From Paenisporosarcina quisquiliarum (GTDB lineage: Bacteria; Bacillota; Bacilli; Bacillales_A; Planococcaceae), in assembly GCF_027563315.1 (NCBI RefSeq), contig NZ_JAMKBJ010000008.1, forward strand, positions 82,904 to 146,903: a stretch of DNA of 64,000 nucleotides. Reading direction: 5' to 3'. The notes below the pieces were generated by a model that worked only from the letters and a program-made list of their open reading frames with translations, ran no database searches and had not been told where the DNA came from. The translations under genes and the position numbers were made by a program. Position 1 is the stretch's first letter; each line of letters opens with the position of its first letter. This document shows, one piece after another, positions 29,691 to 43,035 of the stretch.

Positions 29691-29719
29691 TTGACAGAAA
29701 AAATTATGGATGATAATAT
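29691..29719 (+). promoter_or_regulatory. Promoter of the str operon
   Basis: TTGACA at 29691-29696 and TAATAT at 29714-29719 with 17-bp spacing, 48 bp before rplGB. Confidence 0.7.
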
Positions 29720-29766
29720 ATTTAAGGTTGATAGTTGAAGGTCTGGGTCTTTGGAGGATATGCTAA

Positions 29767-30015
29767 ATGTCTTATGAAAAAGTAAATCAGGCGAAGAAAA
29801 CCGTCATCGGTACTAAGCAAACAGTAAAAGCAATCCATGGTGGCCATGTAGTAGAAATTCTCGTGGCTCGTGATGCAGACAACCGGATCACTCAACCAGC
29901 TATTCAGTTAGCTGAAGAAAAAGGTGTGAAGATTGACTTTGTAGAGTCTAAAATAGAACTCGGTAAAGCCTGCGGACTTCAAGTGGGTGCAGCAGTTGTT
30001 GCAATTACTGTGTAA
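29767..30015 (+). CDS. rplGB: L7Ae/L30e-family ribosome-associated protein (YbxF)
   Basis: An 82-residue protein of the L7Ae/L30e fold that binds kink-turn RNA. The family core is HGGHVVEILVARDADNRI, with the C-terminal ACGLQVGAAVVAI. It lies in the usual place at the head of the str operon. Its role on the ribosome is not firmly settled. GGAGG lies upstream of the ATG. Confidence 0.88.
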   Translation: MSYEKVNQAKKTVIGTKQTVKAIHGGHVVEILVARDADNRITQPAIQLAEEKGVKIDFVESKIELGKACGLQVGAAVVAITV

Positions 30016-30116
30016 CAGTTTTTGTGTTTGAAAACACAAAGACTTTGTTTTTTACCCAAAAATGAACCACCTGGATGTGTGGTATTACAACGATAACAAG
30101 AAGGGAGGAATAATCG

Positions 30117-30539
30117 ATGCCTACAATTAACCAATTGGTACGTAAGCCTCGTAAATCCAAAACAGTCAAATCTGGCTCACCAGCATTGAACAAAGGGTAT
30201 AACAGCTCTAAAAAAACGTTAACAAACGTTAGTTCACCGCAAAAACGTGGGGTTTGTACTCGTGTTGGTACAATGACACCGAAAAAACCTAACTCAGCGC
30301 TTCGTAAATATGCGCGTGTACGTTTAACTAACCTAATTGAGGTTACTGCGTACATCCCGGGTGAAGGCCACAACCTTCAAGAACACAGTGTTGTTCTAAT
30401 CCGTGGAGGACGAGTTAAAGATTTACCGGGTGTTCGTTACCATATCGTACGTGGTGCTCTTGATACTGCCGGTGTAAACGGTCGTATGCAAAGCCGCTCA
30501 TTATACGGTACTAAACGCCCTAAAGTTAAAAAAAGCTAA
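30117..30539 (+). CDS. rpsL: Ribosomal protein S12
   Basis: A 140-residue protein of the 30S decoding centre. The loop TPKKPNS at 54-60 and GGRVKDLPG at 97-105 carry the lysines (Lys56, Lys101) whose change gives streptomycin resistance; both are wild type. AAGGGAGG lies just upstream. 101 bp after rplGB. Confidence 0.97.
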   Translation: MPTINQLVRKPRKSKTVKSGSPALNKGYNSSKKTLTNVSSPQKRGVCTRVGTMTPKKPNSALRKYARVRLTNLIEVTAYIPGEGHNLQEHSVVLIRGGRVKDLPGVRYHIVRGALDTAGVNGRMQSRSLYGTKRPKVKKS

Positions 30540-30581
30540 TTAAAAATAAAACTATAGATCTCATCGAAAGGAGGAAAACAC

Positions 30582-31052
30582 ATGCCTCGTAAAGGTCCTG
30601 TTTCCAAACGTGACGTGTTACCAGATCCAATTTATAATTCAAAACTTGTAACTCGTCTTATCAATAAAATGATGGTAGATGGTAAAAGAGGTACTTCTCA
30701 AAAAATTCTTTATGGAGCGTTTGAACTTGTTCAAGAACGTTCAGGTAAAGATCCTTTGGAAGTATTTGATGCAGCATTAGCTAACATCATGCCAGTACTT
30801 GAAGTTAAAGCTCGCCGTGTTGGTGGTTCTAACTATCAGGTGCCAATCGAAGTTCGTCCAGAACGTCGTTCTACATTAGGTCTTCGCTACCTAGTTAACT
30901 ATTCTCGTCTTCGTGGGGAGAAAACTATGGAAGAGCGTTTAGCTAATGAAATTCTTGACGCTTCTAACAACACAGGTGCTTCTGTGAAGAAACGTGAAGA
31001 TATGCACAAAATGGCAGAAGCGAACAAAGCATTCGCTCACTACCGCTGGTAG
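30582..31052 (+). CDS. rpsG: Ribosomal protein S7
   Basis: A 156-residue protein that starts assembly of the 30S head by binding the 3' domain of 16S r[22 protein letters not shown] opens it, and the beta-hairpin region around [14 protein letters not shown] reaches the E site. AAAGGAGG upstream. It is also the usual translational regulator of the str operon in E. coli. Confidence 0.97.
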   Translation: MPRKGPVSKRDVLPDPIYNSKLVTRLINKMMVDGKRGTSQKILYGAFELVQERSGKDPLEVFDAALANIMPVLEVKARRVGGSNYQVPIEVRPERRSTLGLRYLVNYSRLRGEKTMEERLANEILDASNNTGASVKKREDMHKMAEANKAFAHYRW

Positions 31053-31102
31053 GATTTTTCATCCACTAATCATTCTAATTAGATATGGAAGGAGATTACA
31101 CA

Positions 31103-33181
31103 ATGGCTAGAGAATTCTCCTTAGAGAATACACGTAATATCGGGATCATGGCTCACATCGATGCCGGTAAAACGACTACTACTGAACGTATTCTTTATTA
31201 CACTGGTAAAATCCATAAAATTGGTGAAACGCACGAAGGTGCTTCACAAATGGACTGGATGGAACAAGAACAAGAACGCGGTATCACAATTACTTCAGCT
31301 GCAACAACAGCTGCTTGGAATGGTCACCGTGTAAATATCATCGATACTCCTGGACACGTAGACTTCACTGTTGAAGTTGAACGTTCACTTCGAGTACTAG
31401 ATGGTGCTGTTACTGTTCTAGATGCACAATCTGGTGTTGAACCACAAACTGAAACAGTATGGCGTCAAGCAACAACTTATGGCGTACCACGTATTGTTTT
31501 CATTAACAAAATGGATAAAATGGGTGCGGATTTCCTATATTCTGTAGGAACTCTACACGATCGCCTACAAGCGAACGCACATCCAATCCAACTTCCAATT
31601 GGTGCTGAAGATGAGTTCAGTGCAATCATCGACCTTATTGAAATGAAAGCTACTTTCTACGGCAACGAAGATGGTACTGCAGTTACAGAAGGCGAAATTC
31701 CTGAATCACATAAAGCTCAAGCGGCAGAATACCGTGAGAAATTAATCGAAGCGGTAGCTAGCGTTGACGAAGAACTTATGGAGAAATACCTTGAAGGTGA
31801 AGAAATCTCAAATGCAGAGTTGAAAACGGCTATCCGTAAAGCAACAATCGCAGTTGACTTCTACCCAGTTATTTGTGGTACAGCATTCAAACACAAAGGT
31901 GTTCGTAAAATGCTTGACGCAGTAGTTGATTACCTTCCAGCTCCAACTGACGTACCAGCAATTAAAGGTGTTTTACCTGATTCTGATGAAGAGGTTGTTC
32001 GTAAGTCTAGCGACTCAGAACCATTCTCTGCATTAGCATTCAAAGTAATGACGGATCCTTACGTTGGTAAATTAACGTTCTTCCGCGTATACTCTGGTGT
32101 TCTTTCTTCAGGGTCTTACGTACAAAACTCAACAAAGGGCAAACGTGAACGCGTAGGTCGTATCCTACAAATGCACGCTAACTCTCGTGAAGAGATTGCT
32201 CAAGTTTACTCTGGTGATATTGCAGCAGCAGTTGGTCTTAAAGATACAACTACTGGAGACACATTATGTGACGAGAAACATCTTGTTATTCTTGAGTCTA
32301 TGGAATTCCCAGAACCAGTTATCTCGTTATCTGTAGAGCCGAAGTCAAAAGCTGACCAAGATAAAATGGGTCAAGCTTTACAAAAACTTCAAGAGGAAGA
32401 TCCTACTTTCCGCGCTCACACTGACGTAGAAACTGGACAAACGATCATCTCTGGTATGGGTGAGCTTCACCTTGATATCTTAGTTGACCGTATGCGTCGT
32501 GAATTCAAAGTAGAAGCTAACGTAGGTGCTCCAATGGTATCTTACCGTGAGACATTCCGCGAGTCTGCTTCAGTTGAAGGTAAATTCGTTCGCCAATCTG
32601 GTGGACGTGGTCAATTCGGACACGTTTGGATTGAGTTCTCTCCAAACGAAGAAGGAAAAGGCTTTGAATTTGAAAACGGCATCGTCGGTGGTGTTGTACC
32701 ACGTGAATACATCCCAGCTGTTGAAGCAGGTCTTCGTGACTCTTTAAACAATGGTGTATTAGCTGGTTACCCACTTATCGACATTAAGGCTCGTCTATTT
32801 GACGGTTCTTACCATGATGTCGATTCAAATGAAATGGCGTTCAAAGTTGCTGCATCTATGGCACTGAAAAACGCAATTTCAAAATGTAAACCAGTACTTC
32901 TTGAGCCAATGATGAAAGTGGAAGTAGTAATTCCTGAGGAATACTTAGGAGATATTATGGGTAACATCACTTCTCGTCGTGGACGTGTAGAAGGAATGGA
33001 AGCTCGTGGTAATTCACAAGTTGTTCGTTCAATGGTTCCACTTTCTGAAATGTTCGGTTATGCAACAACTCTTCGTTCTGCAACTCAAGGTCGTGGCGTA
33101 TTCTCTATGACTTTCGATCACTATGAAGAAGTACCGAAATCAATTTCTGAAGAAATTATCAAAAAAAATAAAGGTCAATAA
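31103..33181 (+). CDS. fusA: Elongation factor G
   Basis: A 692-residue translocase GTPase. G1 is AHIDAGKTT (17-25), G3 DTPGHVDF and G4 NKMDK. All five EF-G domains are present, ending in the family C-terminus with [17 protein letters not shown] 31103 is used, since GGAGAT lies 8 bp upstream; an in-frame ATG 18 bp earlier overlaps that site. Confidence 0.97.
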   Translation: MAREFSLENTRNIGIMAHIDAGKTTTTERILYYTGKIHKIGETHEGASQMDWMEQEQERGITITSAATTAAWNGHRVNIIDTPGHVDFTVEVERSLRVLDGAVTVLDAQSGVEPQTETVWRQATTYGVPRIVFINKMDKMGADFLYSVGTLHDRLQANAHPIQLPIGAEDEFSAIIDLIEMKATFYGNEDGTAVTEGEIPESHKAQAAEYREKLIEAVASVDEELMEKYLEGEEISNAELKTAIRKATIAVDFYPVICGTAFKHKGVRKMLDAVVDYLPAPTDVPAIKGVLPDSDEEVVRKSSDSEPFSALAFKVMTDPYVGKLTFFRVYSGVLSSGSYVQNSTKGKRERVGRILQMHANSREEIAQVYSGDIAAAVGLKDTTTGDTLCDEKHLVILESMEFPEPVISLSVEPKSKADQDKMGQALQKLQEEDPTFRAHTDVETGQTIISGMGELHLDILVDRMRREFKVEANVGAPMVSYRETFRESASVEGKFVRQSGGRGQFGHVWIEFSPNEEGKGFEFENGIVGGVVPREYIPAVEAGLRDSLNNGVLAGYPLIDIKARLFDGSYHDVDSNEMAFKVAASMALKNAISKCKPVLLEPMMKVEVVIPEEYLGDIMGNITSRRGRVEGMEARGNSQVVRSMVPLSEMFGYATTLRSATQGRGVFSMTFDHYEEVPKSISEEIIKKNKGQ

Positions 33182-33298
33182 TTGAATTTTGATTCTTTAT
33201 CAAGTATAACTATTTTGTAAGCTATGAATGATGGTGGATCTAGACCATCATCATCCATAGTAAAACCTATTATTTAAATTCTGAGGAGGACATCCCTA

Positions 33299-34486
33299 AT
33301 GGCAAAAGCTAAATTCGATCGTTCTAAAACACATGCTAACATTGGTACAATCGGTCACGTTGACCATGGTAAAACAACTTTAACAGCTGCAATCGCAACA
33401 GTTCTTGCAAAACGTTCTGGTGGTACTGCAATGAGCTATGCACAAATCGATAACGCTCCTGAAGAAAAAGAGCGCGGAATCACAATCAACACTTCTCACG
33501 TTGAGTATGAAACTGCAGCTCGTCACTATGCACACGTTGACTGCCCAGGACATGCCGATTATGTTAAAAACATGATCACTGGTGCTGCACAAATGGACGG
33601 CGGGATCTTAGTAGTATCTGCTGCTGACGGCCCAATGCCACAAACTCGTGAGCACATCCTTCTTTCACGTCAAGTTGGTGTTCCTTACTTAGTAGTCTTC
33701 ATGAACAAATGTGACATGGTAGACGACGAAGAGTTACTTGAATTAGTAGAAATGGAAGTTCGTGATCTTCTTTCTGAATATGACTTCCCAGGCGACGACA
33801 TTCCAGTAATCAAAGGTTCAGCTCTTAAAGCATTAGAAGGCGAAGCTGAGTGGGAAGAGAAAATCGTTGAATTAATGGACGCTGTTGACTCTTATATCCC
33901 AACTCCAGAACGTCAAACTGACAAACCATTCATGATGCCTGTTGAGGATGTATTCTCAATCACAGGTCGTGGTACAGTTGCAACTGGTCGTGTTGAGCGT
34001 GGACAAGTTAAAGTTGGTGACGTTGTTGACATCATCGGTATCGTTGAAGAGCCGAAATCAACTACAGTAACTGGCGTTGAAATGTTCCGTAAACTTCTTG
34101 ACTATGCAGAAGCTGGTGACAACATCGGTGCTCTTCTTCGTGGAGTAGCTCGTGAAGATATCCAACGTGGACAAGTATTGGCTAAACCAGGTTCAATCAC
34201 TCCACATACTGAATTCAAAGCAGAAGTTTATGTTTTATCAAAAGAAGAAGGTGGACGTCACACTCCATTCTTCACAAACTACCGTCCTCAGTTCTACTTC
34301 CGTACAACTGACGTAACTGGTATCTGTAACTTACCTGAAGGCGTTGAAATGGTTATGCCTGGAGACAACATCGAAATGACTGTTGCTCTTATCGCTCCAA
34401 TCGCGCTTGAAGAAGGTACTAAGTTCTCTATCCGTGAGGGTGGACGTACTGTTGGTGCTGGCGTAGTTGCTACTATCACTAAATAA
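33299..34486 (+). CDS. tuf: Elongation factor Tu
   Basis: A 395-residue GTPase that brings aminoacyl-tRNA to the ribosome. G1 GHVDHGKT (19-26), G3 [12 protein letters not shown]4 NKCD. Domains II and III are complete, ending in [17 protein letters not shown] lies upstream. The 117-bp gap from fusA holds a short GATGGT-type hairpin near 33229. A strong terminator ends the operon. Confidence 0.98.
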   Translation: MAKAKFDRSKTHANIGTIGHVDHGKTTLTAAIATVLAKRSGGTAMSYAQIDNAPEEKERGITINTSHVEYETAARHYAHVDCPGHADYVKNMITGAAQMDGGILVVSAADGPMPQTREHILLSRQVGVPYLVVFMNKCDMVDDEELLELVEMEVRDLLSEYDFPGDDIPVIKGSALKALEGEAEWEEKIVELMDAVDSYIPTPERQTDKPFMMPVEDVFSITGRGTVATGRVERGQVKVGDVVDIIGIVEEPKSTTVTGVEMFRKLLDYAEAGDNIGALLRGVAREDIQRGQVLAKPGSITPHTEFKAEVYVLSKEEGGRHTPFFTNYRPQFYFRTTDVTGICNLPEGVEMVMPGDNIEMTVALIAPIALEEGTKFSIREGGRTVGAGVVATITK

Positions 34487-34498
34487 TTAAACCTTTTC

Positions 34499-34533
34499 AA
34501 AAACCTTGCCGGGACGCTGGCAAGGTTTTTTTC
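34499..34533 (+). terminator. Terminator of the str operon
   Basis: AAACCTTGCC and GGCAAGGTTT pair around GGGACGCT, followed by TTTTTC. Confidence 0.92.
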
Positions 34534-34835
34534 TGTTTAAACCGTGGTATTTGAAGAGGATGATCTGTATTACGTAAGTAGCGCCGTACTACGGCTGAAC
34601 AGGCAAGCTCGACAATGTAAGATTCTTTCATCTTTCAAAACTTGTATAGTGAAAATGCAACGTTCTTTCATGTTGTTAAGCTAGTGCAGCTATAAACCGC
34701 ACTATTAAGTTCGCAAGCTAGCGCACTGGAATGATTCTCCACGTCTTGAATTGTTGACTTTTTGTAAACAATTTGATACCCTTTATTCTGTTGTTCTAAT
34801 ACACTAGTGAACTAAAGTATAAGGAGAGAAAATAT
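34534..34835. other. Intergenic stretch between tuf and the YuiF-like gene
   Basis: 302 bp without a gene. TTGACT lies at 34754-34759 with a weak GATACC 15 bp on, a possible promoter. GTGCAGC/GCAC-type short inverted segments occur around 34684-34707. I see no coding region and no clear regulatory RNA. Confidence 0.4.
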
Positions 34836-36152
34836 ATGAATGCAGTAATAATCGCTGTAGCAGTCATGTTGCTGCTTAGTTTATTAAGAGTGAACGTTGT
34901 GTTTGCTTTGCTTGTAGGGGCCATTTCAGGTGGTTTAGCAGGTGGATTATCCATGCCGGATACAATCACTGCCTTTACAGACGGATTGGGTGGAGGGGCT
35001 TCCATTGCGTTAAGCTACGCTTTACTTGGCGGGTTTGCCGTTGCTATTTCTAAGACAGGGATTCCCGAGTTGCTAGTAGCCAGTATCCTGAAATTAATTA
35101 AAAAAGATGGAGAAAAAGAAAAAACAGCATTGGCTAAAACGCTTATCATTTTGGCATTACTACTAATGGCTGTTTTCTCTCAGAATCTAATTCCGATTCA
35201 CATTGCTTTTATTCCATTGCTCGTACCGCCCATTATACATGTGATGAATTTGCTTAAACTGGATCGTCGTCTCATCGCTTCTGTACTGACGTTTGGTTTA
35301 ACTGCACCATATATTTTATTGCCATATGGTTTCGGTTTTATCTTCCATGAAATAATTGCTACACAAATGGAAGCTGCAGGTCTTGCTATCGATATGAAAG
35401 ATATTCCGTATGCAATGTTGATTCCAACAGGAGGACTTGTTGTCGGTCTGTTAATTGCCGTATTCTTCTCTTACAGAAAACCAAGAGAGTATGAACGGGA
35501 TATTACAATAGAAACAACGCAAACAATTCTTGTGAAGAAAAAAGATATTATCTTTACTATCGTTGCATTGATTGCTGCTCTCGTAGCGCAAATTCAAACC
35601 GAGTCAATGATTATTGGTGCACTTGCGGGGATTCTGACACTCTATGTTTCTGGAGCGCTCAAGTGGAAAGAAGCCGACTTCCTTCTTACGGAAGGTATGC
35701 GCATGATGGCATTCATCGGTTTTGTTATGATTACTGCAAATGGATTTGCATCTGTTATTCAAGCTACTGGAGATATTGAAGCGATGGTCGGAAGTGTTTC
35801 TTCTTTATTGGAAGGAAACAAAGCGCTCGCAGCTATGCTCATGCTCGTCATTGGATTGTTGATCACGATGGGAATCGGATCTTCGTTTGCGACAATTCCA
35901 ATTATAGCTGCCATTTTCGTGCCACTTGCTGTAGAGTTTGGATTCAGTCCGTTAGCAATCATTGCATTGATCGGTACAGCTGGTGCTCTGGGAGACGCTG
36001 GATCGCCAGCATCAGACAGTACGCTCGGACCGACTTCAGGTTTAAATGTGGACGGACAGCACAATCACATCTGGGATACATGCGTACCTACGTTCATTCA
36101 TTACAACATTCCGCTATTGGTATTCGGATGGATTGCAATAATGGTTCTTTAA
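34836..36152 (+). CDS. NhaC/YuiF-type Na+/H+ antiporter family protein
   Basis: A 438-residue integral membrane protein with about 11-12 helices. Its N-terminus MNAVIIAVAVMLLLSLLRV and internal SQNLIPIHIAFIPLLVPP resemble B. subtilis YuiF of the Na+/H+ antiporter (NhaC) family, for which amino acid transport has also been suggested. GDAGSPASDSTLGPTSGLN near the C-terminus is family-typical. AAGGAGAG lies upstream. It sits between tuf and rpsJ, in a gap that holds a different gene (ybaC) in B. subtilis. No terminator is clear after it. Confidence 0.8.
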   Translation: MNAVIIAVAVMLLLSLLRVNVVFALLVGAISGGLAGGLSMPDTITAFTDGLGGGASIALSYALLGGFAVAISKTGIPELLVASILKLIKKDGEKEKTALAKTLIILALLLMAVFSQNLIPIHIAFIPLLVPPIIHVMNLLKLDRRLIASVLTFGLTAPYILLPYGFGFIFHEIIATQMEAAGLAIDMKDIPYAMLIPTGGLVVGLLIAVFFSYRKPREYERDITIETTQTILVKKKDIIFTIVALIAALVAQIQTESMIIGALAGILTLYVSGALKWKEADFLLTEGMRMMAFIGFVMITANGFASVIQATGDIEAMVGSVSSLLEGNKALAAMLMLVIGLLITMGIGSSFATIPIIAAIFVPLAVEFGFSPLAIIALIGTAGALGDAGSPASDSTLGPTSGLNVDGQHNHIWDTCVPTFIHYNIPLLVFGWIAIMVL

Positions 36153-36250
36153 AAGCAAGAACTTAATGTTCGGACTATTTCTCAAGCTATTGAAAGAAAC
36201 AGTGTTTCATCATACAATGAGTAAAGATTAAAAGAGTTTCGTTAAAACAC

Positions 36251-36279
36251 TTGCGGAATTCTTTTTCTTTATGTATACT
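36251..36279 (+). promoter_or_regulatory. Promoter of the S10 operon
   Basis: TTGCGG at 36251-36256 and TATACT at 36274-36279 with 17-bp spacing, and TG just before the -10. It leaves a leader of about 120 nt. Confidence 0.75.
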
Positions 36280-36294
36280 ATTTAATGTTGGTCT

Positions 36295-36716
<422 letters not shown>

Positions 36717-36766
36717 TGGTAAACAACAAATAGAACTAAACACAATTACTGTAGGAGGTGTGACAA

Positions 36767-37396
36767 ATGACCAAAGGAATCTTAGGTAGAAAAATCGGTA
36801 TGACGCAAGTATTTGCTGAGAACGGTGACTTAATCCCTGTAACTGTAATTGAAGCTTCTCCAAACGTAGTGCTTCAAAAGAAATCAGTTGAAACAGACGG
36901 CTACGAAGCGATCCAGTTAGGTTTTGAAGATAAGCGTGAAAAGCTTTCTAACAAACCTGCTAAAGGACACGTAGCAAAAGCTAGCACTGCTCCTAAGCGC
37001 TTCATCCGCGAATTCCGCGGCTTGAATATTGCTGAGTACGAAGTTGGTCAAGAAGTCAAAGTTGAAAGTTTCGCAGAAGGCGATGTAGTAGATGTATCAG
37101 GTGTGACAAAAGGTAAAGGTTTCCAAGGTGTTATTAAACGCCACGGACAATCTCGCGGACCTATGGCTCACGGATCTCGTTACCACCGTCGTCCTGGTTC
37201 AATGGGGCCTGTTGCTCCGAACCGCGTATTCAAACAAAAGAAATTACCTGGTCAAATGGGTGGCACTATGGTAACGATCCAAAACTTAGAAATCGTAAAA
37301 GTTGATGCTGATCGTAACTTGCTACTTGTTAAAGGTAATGTTCCTGGTTCTCGTAAAGCATTAGTAGTAGTTAAAACTGCTATCAAAGCTAACTAA
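36767..37396 (+). CDS. rplC: Ribosomal protein L3
   Basis: A 209-residue early-assembly 50S protein. The N-terminal GRKIGMTQ is invariant, and the long loop at 126-150 ([20 protein letters not shown]) reaches toward the peptidyl-transferase centre, where changes can affect pleuromutilin and linezolid response. AGGAGGTG lies upstream; 50 bp after rpsJ. Confidence 0.97.
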   Translation: MTKGILGRKIGMTQVFAENGDLIPVTVIEASPNVVLQKKSVETDGYEAIQLGFEDKREKLSNKPAKGHVAKASTAPKRFIREFRGLNIAEYEVGQEVKVESFAEGDVVDVSGVTKGKGFQGVIKRHGQSRGPMAHGSRYHRRPGSMGPVAPNRVFKQKKLPGQMGGTMVTIQNLEIVKVDADRNLLLVKGNVPGSRKALVVVKTAIKAN

Positions 37397-37422
37397 TTAT
37401 ATAGAGGAAGGAGGAAACAGGA

Positions 37423-38046
37423 ATGCCAAAGGTATCTTTACTTAACCAAACAGGTTCATCTGTTGGTGAAATCGAATTAAACGATGCGGTTTTCGGAATC
37501 GCGCCAAACAGTAATGTATTATTTGATGCTGTAGTCGCTCAACGTGCGTCACTTCGTCAAGGTAATCATAAAGTTAAAAACCGTTCTGAAGTTGCTGGTG
37601 GTGGTCGTAAGCCATGGAAACAAAAAGGAACAGGTCGTGCTCGTCAAGGTTCGATTCGTTCTCCACAATGGCGTGGCGGTGGTGTTGTATTCGGTCCAGT
37701 TCCACGTAGCTATAGCTACAAACTACCGAAGAAAGTTCGTCGTTTAGCTCTACGTTCTGCTCTATCTGCAAAAGTGTTAGAAGAGAACTTCGTAGTACTA
37801 GAAGGCTTAGCTTTCAACGCACCAAAAACAAAAGATTTCTTGAAAGTGTTGAAAGACCTTTCAATCGAGAAAAAAGCTTTGTTCGTTACAGCTGAACTTG
37901 ATGAAAACGTAGCATTATCTGCTCGTAACATCCCAGGAGTAACAGTAGTAACAGCAACAGGCATTAATGTTCTTGACTTGCTTGGACATGACAAAGTTGT
38001 TGTGACAAAAGCTGCAGTAGAAAAAATCGAGGAGGTGCTTGGATAA
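37423..38046 (+). CDS. rplD: Ribosomal protein L4
   Basis: A 207-residue protein lining the exit tunnel. The extended loop at about 46-90 ([18 protein letters not shown]) narrows the tunnel and is where macrolide-resistance changes fall. In E. coli L4 represses the S10 operon. The stop shares one base with the rplW start (TAATG). Confidence 0.97.
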   Translation: MPKVSLLNQTGSSVGEIELNDAVFGIAPNSNVLFDAVVAQRASLRQGNHKVKNRSEVAGGGRKPWKQKGTGRARQGSIRSPQWRGGGVVFGPVPRSYSYKLPKKVRRLALRSALSAKVLEENFVVLEGLAFNAPKTKDFLKVLKDLSIEKKALFVTAELDENVALSARNIPGVTVVTATGINVLDLLGHDKVVVTKAAVEKIEEVLG

Positions 38047-38330
38047 TGGAAGCACGTGATATTATTAAACGTCCGGTCATTACCGAGCGTTCTTCTGAAA
38101 TCATGGAAGAGAAAAAGTACACTTTCTTAGTGGACACTCGCGCCAACAAAACTCAAGTTAAACACGCAATCGAAGAAATCTTTGGCGTAGATGTTGAGAA
38201 AGTTAACATCATGAACTACAAAGGTAAATTCAAACGCGTTGGTAAATTCGGTGGATACACTAACAAACGCCGTAAAGCAATTGTTAAGTTGACTGCTGAT
38301 AGCAAAGACATCGAACTATTCGAAGTTTAA
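38046..38330 (+). CDS. rplW: Ribosomal protein L23
   Basis: A 94-residue protein at the tunnel exit, the docking place for trigger factor and [14 protein letters not shown] opens it; the basic [18 protein letters not shown] is the rRNA-binding extension. GAGGTG of its ribosome binding site lies inside the last codons of rplD, so translation is coupled. Confidence 0.96.
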   Translation: MEARDIIKRPVITERSSEIMEEKKYTFLVDTRANKTQVKHAIEEIFGVDVEKVNIMNYKGKFKRVGKFGGYTNKRRKAIVKLTADSKDIELFEV

Positions 38331-38375
38331 TCCATACAGGATTTAAATTGAACTAACAAGAAGGAGGGAATAAAC

Positions 38376-39206
38376 ATGGCGATTAAAAAGTACAAACCTA
38401 CCTCCAATGGTCGACGTAACATGACAGCTTCTGATTTCGCTGAAATCACGACAAACAAGCCTGAGAAATCATTGCTTGAGCCTGTCAAACGTAAAGGCGG
38501 CCGTAATAACCAAGGTAAGTTAACTGTTCGTCATCATGGTGGCGGCCATAAGCGTCAATACCGTGTCATCGATTTCAAACGATTTAAAGATGGCATTCCA
38601 GGACGCGTTGCTACTATTGAGTATGATCCAAACCGCTCTGCGAATATCGCATTAATTAACTACTTAGACGGTGAAAAACGTTACATCCTAGCACCGAAAG
38701 GCTTAGAAGTTGGCATGACTATCATGTCAGGTCCAGAAGCTGATATCAAAGTAGGTAACGCATTACCATTACAAAACATTCCTATGGGTTCTACAATCCA
38801 TAACATCGAAATGAAGCCTGGTAAAGGTGGACAATTAGTACGTTCTGCTGGTACTTCTGCGCAAGTACTTGGTAAAGAAGATAAGTACGTAATTATTCGT
38901 CTTCAATCTGGTGAAGTTCGCATGATTTTAGGAACTTGCCGTGCTACAATTGGTCAAGTTGGTAATGAACAACATGAGTTAATCAACATCGGTAAAGCAG
39001 GTCGTAACCGTTGGTTAGGTAAACGCCCAACTGTACGTGGATCTGTAATGAACCCGAACGATCACCCACACGGTGGTGGTGAAGGACGCTCTCCAATCGG
39101 ACGTAAATCACCAATGACTCCTTGGGGCAAACCAACTCTTGGTTACAAAACTCGTAAAAAGAAAAACAAATCCGACAAACTTATCATTCGTCGTCGTAAA
39201 AAATAA
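38376..39206 (+). CDS. rplB: Ribosomal protein L2
   Basis: A 276-residue protein needed for subunit joining and for a working peptidyl-transferase centre. The conserved histidine region [16 protein letters not shown] has His230 and His232. The C-terminal tail is very basic ([16 protein letters not shown]). AAGGAGGG upstream. Confidence 0.97.
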   Translation: MAIKKYKPTSNGRRNMTASDFAEITTNKPEKSLLEPVKRKGGRNNQGKLTVRHHGGGHKRQYRVIDFKRFKDGIPGRVATIEYDPNRSANIALINYLDGEKRYILAPKGLEVGMTIMSGPEADIKVGNALPLQNIPMGSTIHNIEMKPGKGGQLVRSAGTSAQVLGKEDKYVIIRLQSGEVRMILGTCRATIGQVGNEQHELINIGKAGRNRWLGKRPTVRGSVMNPNDHPHGGGEGRSPIGRKSPMTPWGKPTLGYKTRKKKNKSDKLIIRRRKK

Positions 39207-39266
39207 TGTGATTCTTCTGCGGTTCGAACAGAGAGCCGTAGCGAGATCACTGAGGGAGGTTCCAAA

Positions 39267-39545
39267 ATGGGTCGTAGCTTGAAAAAAGGACCTTTTGTTG
39301 ATGACCATCTTATGAAGAAGGTTGACGCACAAAAGGACTCTGAGAAAAAACAAGTGATCAAAACTTGGTCTCGCCGTTCAACAATTTTCCCGACTTTTAT
39401 CGGATTAACGATCGCAGTATATGACGGACGTAAACACGTTCCTGTATATGTGACTGAAGATATGGTAGGGCACAAATTGGGCGAATTCGCACCAACACGT
39501 GCGTATAAAGGCCATGGCAATGACGATAAGAAAACAAGACGCTAA
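39267..39545 (+). CDS. rpsS: Ribosomal protein S19
   Basis: A 92-residue 30S head protein that pairs with S13 near the A site and contacts the 50S bridge. [18 protein letters not shown] and [11 protein letters not shown] are the family ends. GAGGGAGG lies upstream, 60 bp after rplB. Confidence 0.97.
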   Translation: MGRSLKKGPFVDDHLMKKVDAQKDSEKKQVIKTWSRRSTIFPTFIGLTIAVYDGRKHVPVYVTEDMVGHKLGEFAPTRAYKGHGNDDKKTRR

Positions 39546-39564
39546 TTGAGAGGAGGATATCCTG

Positions 39565-39906
39565 ATGCAAGCTAAAGCTATTGCTAAAACAGTGCGTATT
39601 GCCCCTCGTAAAGTACGATTAGTCGTTGATTTAATCCGAGGCAAGCAAATCGGTGAAGCAGTTGCGATTTTGCGCCTTACTCCTAAGGCGGCATCACCTG
39701 TTGTTGAAAAGGTGTTGAAATCTGCGGTTGCAAACGCTGAGCACAATTATGATTTAGATGTAAATAAACTAGTTATTTCTGAAGTTTTTGTTGACGAAGG
39801 TCCAACATTAAAACGTTTCCGTCCACGTGCAATGGGGCGTGCAAGCGCAATTAACAAACGCACAAGCCACATTACAATCGTGGTATCTGAGAAGAAGGAG
39901 GGATAA
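39565..39906 (+). CDS. rplV: Ribosomal protein L22
   Basis: A 113-residue protein whose beta-hairpin (around [18 protein letters not shown], 77-95) lines the exit tunnel opposite L4 and is a macrolide-resistance site. [15 protein letters not shown] is the globular signature. The rpsC start lies 3 bp after its stop. Confidence 0.97.
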   Translation: MQAKAIAKTVRIAPRKVRLVVDLIRGKQIGEAVAILRLTPKAASPVVEKVLKSAVANAEHNYDLDVNKLVISEVFVDEGPTLKRFRPRAMGRASAINKRTSHITIVVSEKKEG

Positions 39907-39909
39907 TTC

Positions 39910-40566
39910 GTGGGTCAAAAAGTACATCCAATAGGATTACGTATCGGCATTATTCGTGACTGGGAGTCAAAATGGTACGCAGAAAAAGACTATGCAACTC
40001 TTCTTCACGAAGACTTAAAAATTCGTAGCTACATCGAAACACGTTTGAAAGAGGCTTCTGTTTCTAAAGTTGAAATCGAGCGCGCTGCAAACCGTGTTAA
40101 CGTAACAATTCACACTGCGAAACCAGGTATGGTTATTGGTAAAGGTGGTACTGAAGTGGAAGCACTTCGTAAAAACCTAAATACTACTACTGGCAAGCGT
40201 GTTCATATCAACATCGTTGAAATAAAACGTGCGGATCTTGATGCAAAATTAGTTGCTGAAAACATTGCGCGTCAATTAGAAAACCGCGTATCTTTCCGTC
40301 GTGCACAAAAGCAATCATTACAACGCACTATGCGTGCTGGCGCTAAAGGTATCAAAACACAAGTATCTGGACGTCTAGGCGGCGCTGACATCGCGCGTGC
40401 TGAACACTACAGTGAAGGAACTGTACCACTTCATACTTTACGTGCTGACATTGATTATGCACACGCTGAAGCTGACACAACTTATGGTAAGCTAGGTGTT
40501 AAAGTTTGGATCTATCGTGGTGAAGTCCTTCCAGTTAAGAAGAATTCTGTGGAAGGAGGCAAATAA
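39910..40566 (+). CDS. rpsC: Ribosomal protein S3
   Basis: A 218-residue 30S protein at the mRNA entry with helicase function. The KH motif is VIGKGG (75-80). It starts with GTG at 39910; AAGGAGGG overlaps the end of rplV. rplP follows after one base. Confidence 0.96.
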   Translation: MGQKVHPIGLRIGIIRDWESKWYAEKDYATLLHEDLKIRSYIETRLKEASVSKVEIERAANRVNVTIHTAKPGMVIGKGGTEVEALRKNLNTTTGKRVHINIVEIKRADLDAKLVAENIARQLENRVSFRRAQKQSLQRTMRAGAKGIKTQVSGRLGGADIARAEHYSEGTVPLHTLRADIDYAHAEADTTYGKLGVKVWIYRGEVLPVKKNSVEGGK

Positions 40567-40567
40567 T

Positions 40568-41192
<625 letters not shown>

Positions 41193-41210
41193 TAAAGGAG
41201 GTTTTCGAGC

Positions 41211-41474
41211 ATGACTGAGCGTAACCAACGCAAAGTATACACGGGCCGTGTTGTTTCTGACAAAATGGACAAAACTGTAACTGTTATGGTTGAAACATAC
41301 AAAAAGCATAAGCTTTACGGTAAACGTGTTAAGTACTCTAAAAAGTTCAAGGCGCATGATGAGCAAAACGAAGCTAAATTAGGCGACGTAGTTCGTATCA
41401 TGGAAACTCGTCCGTTGTCTGCTACAAAACGTTTCCGCCTAGTGGAAGTTGTAGAAAAAGCGGTTATTATCTAA
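41211..41474 (+). CDS. rpsQ: Ribosomal protein S17
   Basis: An 87-residue OB-fold protein that binds the 5' domain of 16S r[20 protein letters not shown] and the [15 protein letters not shown] loop are conserved. AAGGAGG upstream. Confidence 0.96.
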   Translation: MTERNQRKVYTGRVVSDKMDKTVTVMVETYKKHKLYGKRVKYSKKFKAHDEQNEAKLGDVVRIMETRPLSATKRFRLVEVVEKAVII

Positions 41475-41519
41475 ATAGAAATTTCGGAACAGACCAAATT
41501 CCGAGAGGAGGTTACCTAA

Positions 41520-41888
41520 GTGATCCAACAAGAGAGTCGTATGAAAGTTGCTGACAACTCAGGTGCACGTGAAGTTTTAACAATTAAAGTTCTTGGTGGT
41601 TCTGGTCGTAAAACTGCTAACATCGGCGATATCGTCGTGTGTACAGTTAAGAAAGCAACACCAGGTGGCGTTGTCAAGAAGGGTGACGTCGTTAAAGCTG
41701 TTATCGTTCGCACTAAAAGCGGTGTACGCCGTAAAGACGGTACTTATATCAAATTCGATGAAAACGCATGCGTTATCATTCGTGACGATAAAGGGCCGCG
41801 CGGAACTCGTATTTTCGGACCTGTTGCACGTGAATTACGTGACAATAGCTTCATGAAAATCGTATCTTTAGCTCCGGAAGTTCTTTAA
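41520..41888 (+). CDS. rplN: Ribosomal protein L14
   Basis: A 122-residue protein at the subunit interface, binding site of the RsfS silencing factor. [19 protein letters not shown] is the family start; GTG at 41520 with GAGGAGG upstream encodes it. [20 protein letters not shown] ends it as usual. Confidence 0.97.
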   Translation: MIQQESRMKVADNSGAREVLTIKVLGGSGRKTANIGDIVVCTVKKATPGGVVKKGDVVKAVIVRTKSGVRRKDGTYIKFDENACVIIRDDKGPRGTRIFGPVARELRDNSFMKIVSLAPEVL

Positions 41889-41924
41889 TCAACTCGAAAG
41901 TGCTAAACAAGGAGGTGCGACAGA

Positions 41925-42236
41925 ATGCATGTTAAAAAAGGCGACAAAGTTATGGTGATCTCAGGGAAAGAAAAAGGCAAAACTGGTACAATCATTGCTG
42001 CTTTTCCAAAGAAAGACCGTGTGCTAGTTGAAGGTATGAATCTTGTGAAAAAGCACATGAAACCAAACCAGGCAAATCCACAAGGTGGAATTGTCAGCCA
42101 AGAGGCATCAATTCACGTATCGAACGTTATGTTAATCGACCCTAAATCAGGCGAGCCGACTCGCGTAAGTTATAAAGTGGAAGATGGCAAAAAAGTTCGT
42201 GTTGCAAAAAAATCTGGCGAACAAATCGATAAATAA
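41925..42236 (+). CDS. rplX: Ribosomal protein L24
   Basis: A 103-residue early-assembly 50S protein. A KOW motif is formed by [19 protein letters not shown] near the N-terminus. AAGGAGGTG upstream. Confidence 0.96.
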   Translation: MHVKKGDKVMVISGKEKGKTGTIIAAFPKKDRVLVEGMNLVKKHMKPNQANPQGGIVSQEASIHVSNVMLIDPKSGEPTRVSYKVEDGKKVRVAKKSGEQIDK

Positions 42237-42261
42237 GTAAAAGAAGAAGGGAGGTACACAC

Positions 42262-43006
<745 letters not shown>

Positions 43007-43035
43007 TCCCCTAAACTGGGAAGGAGGTTAATGTA

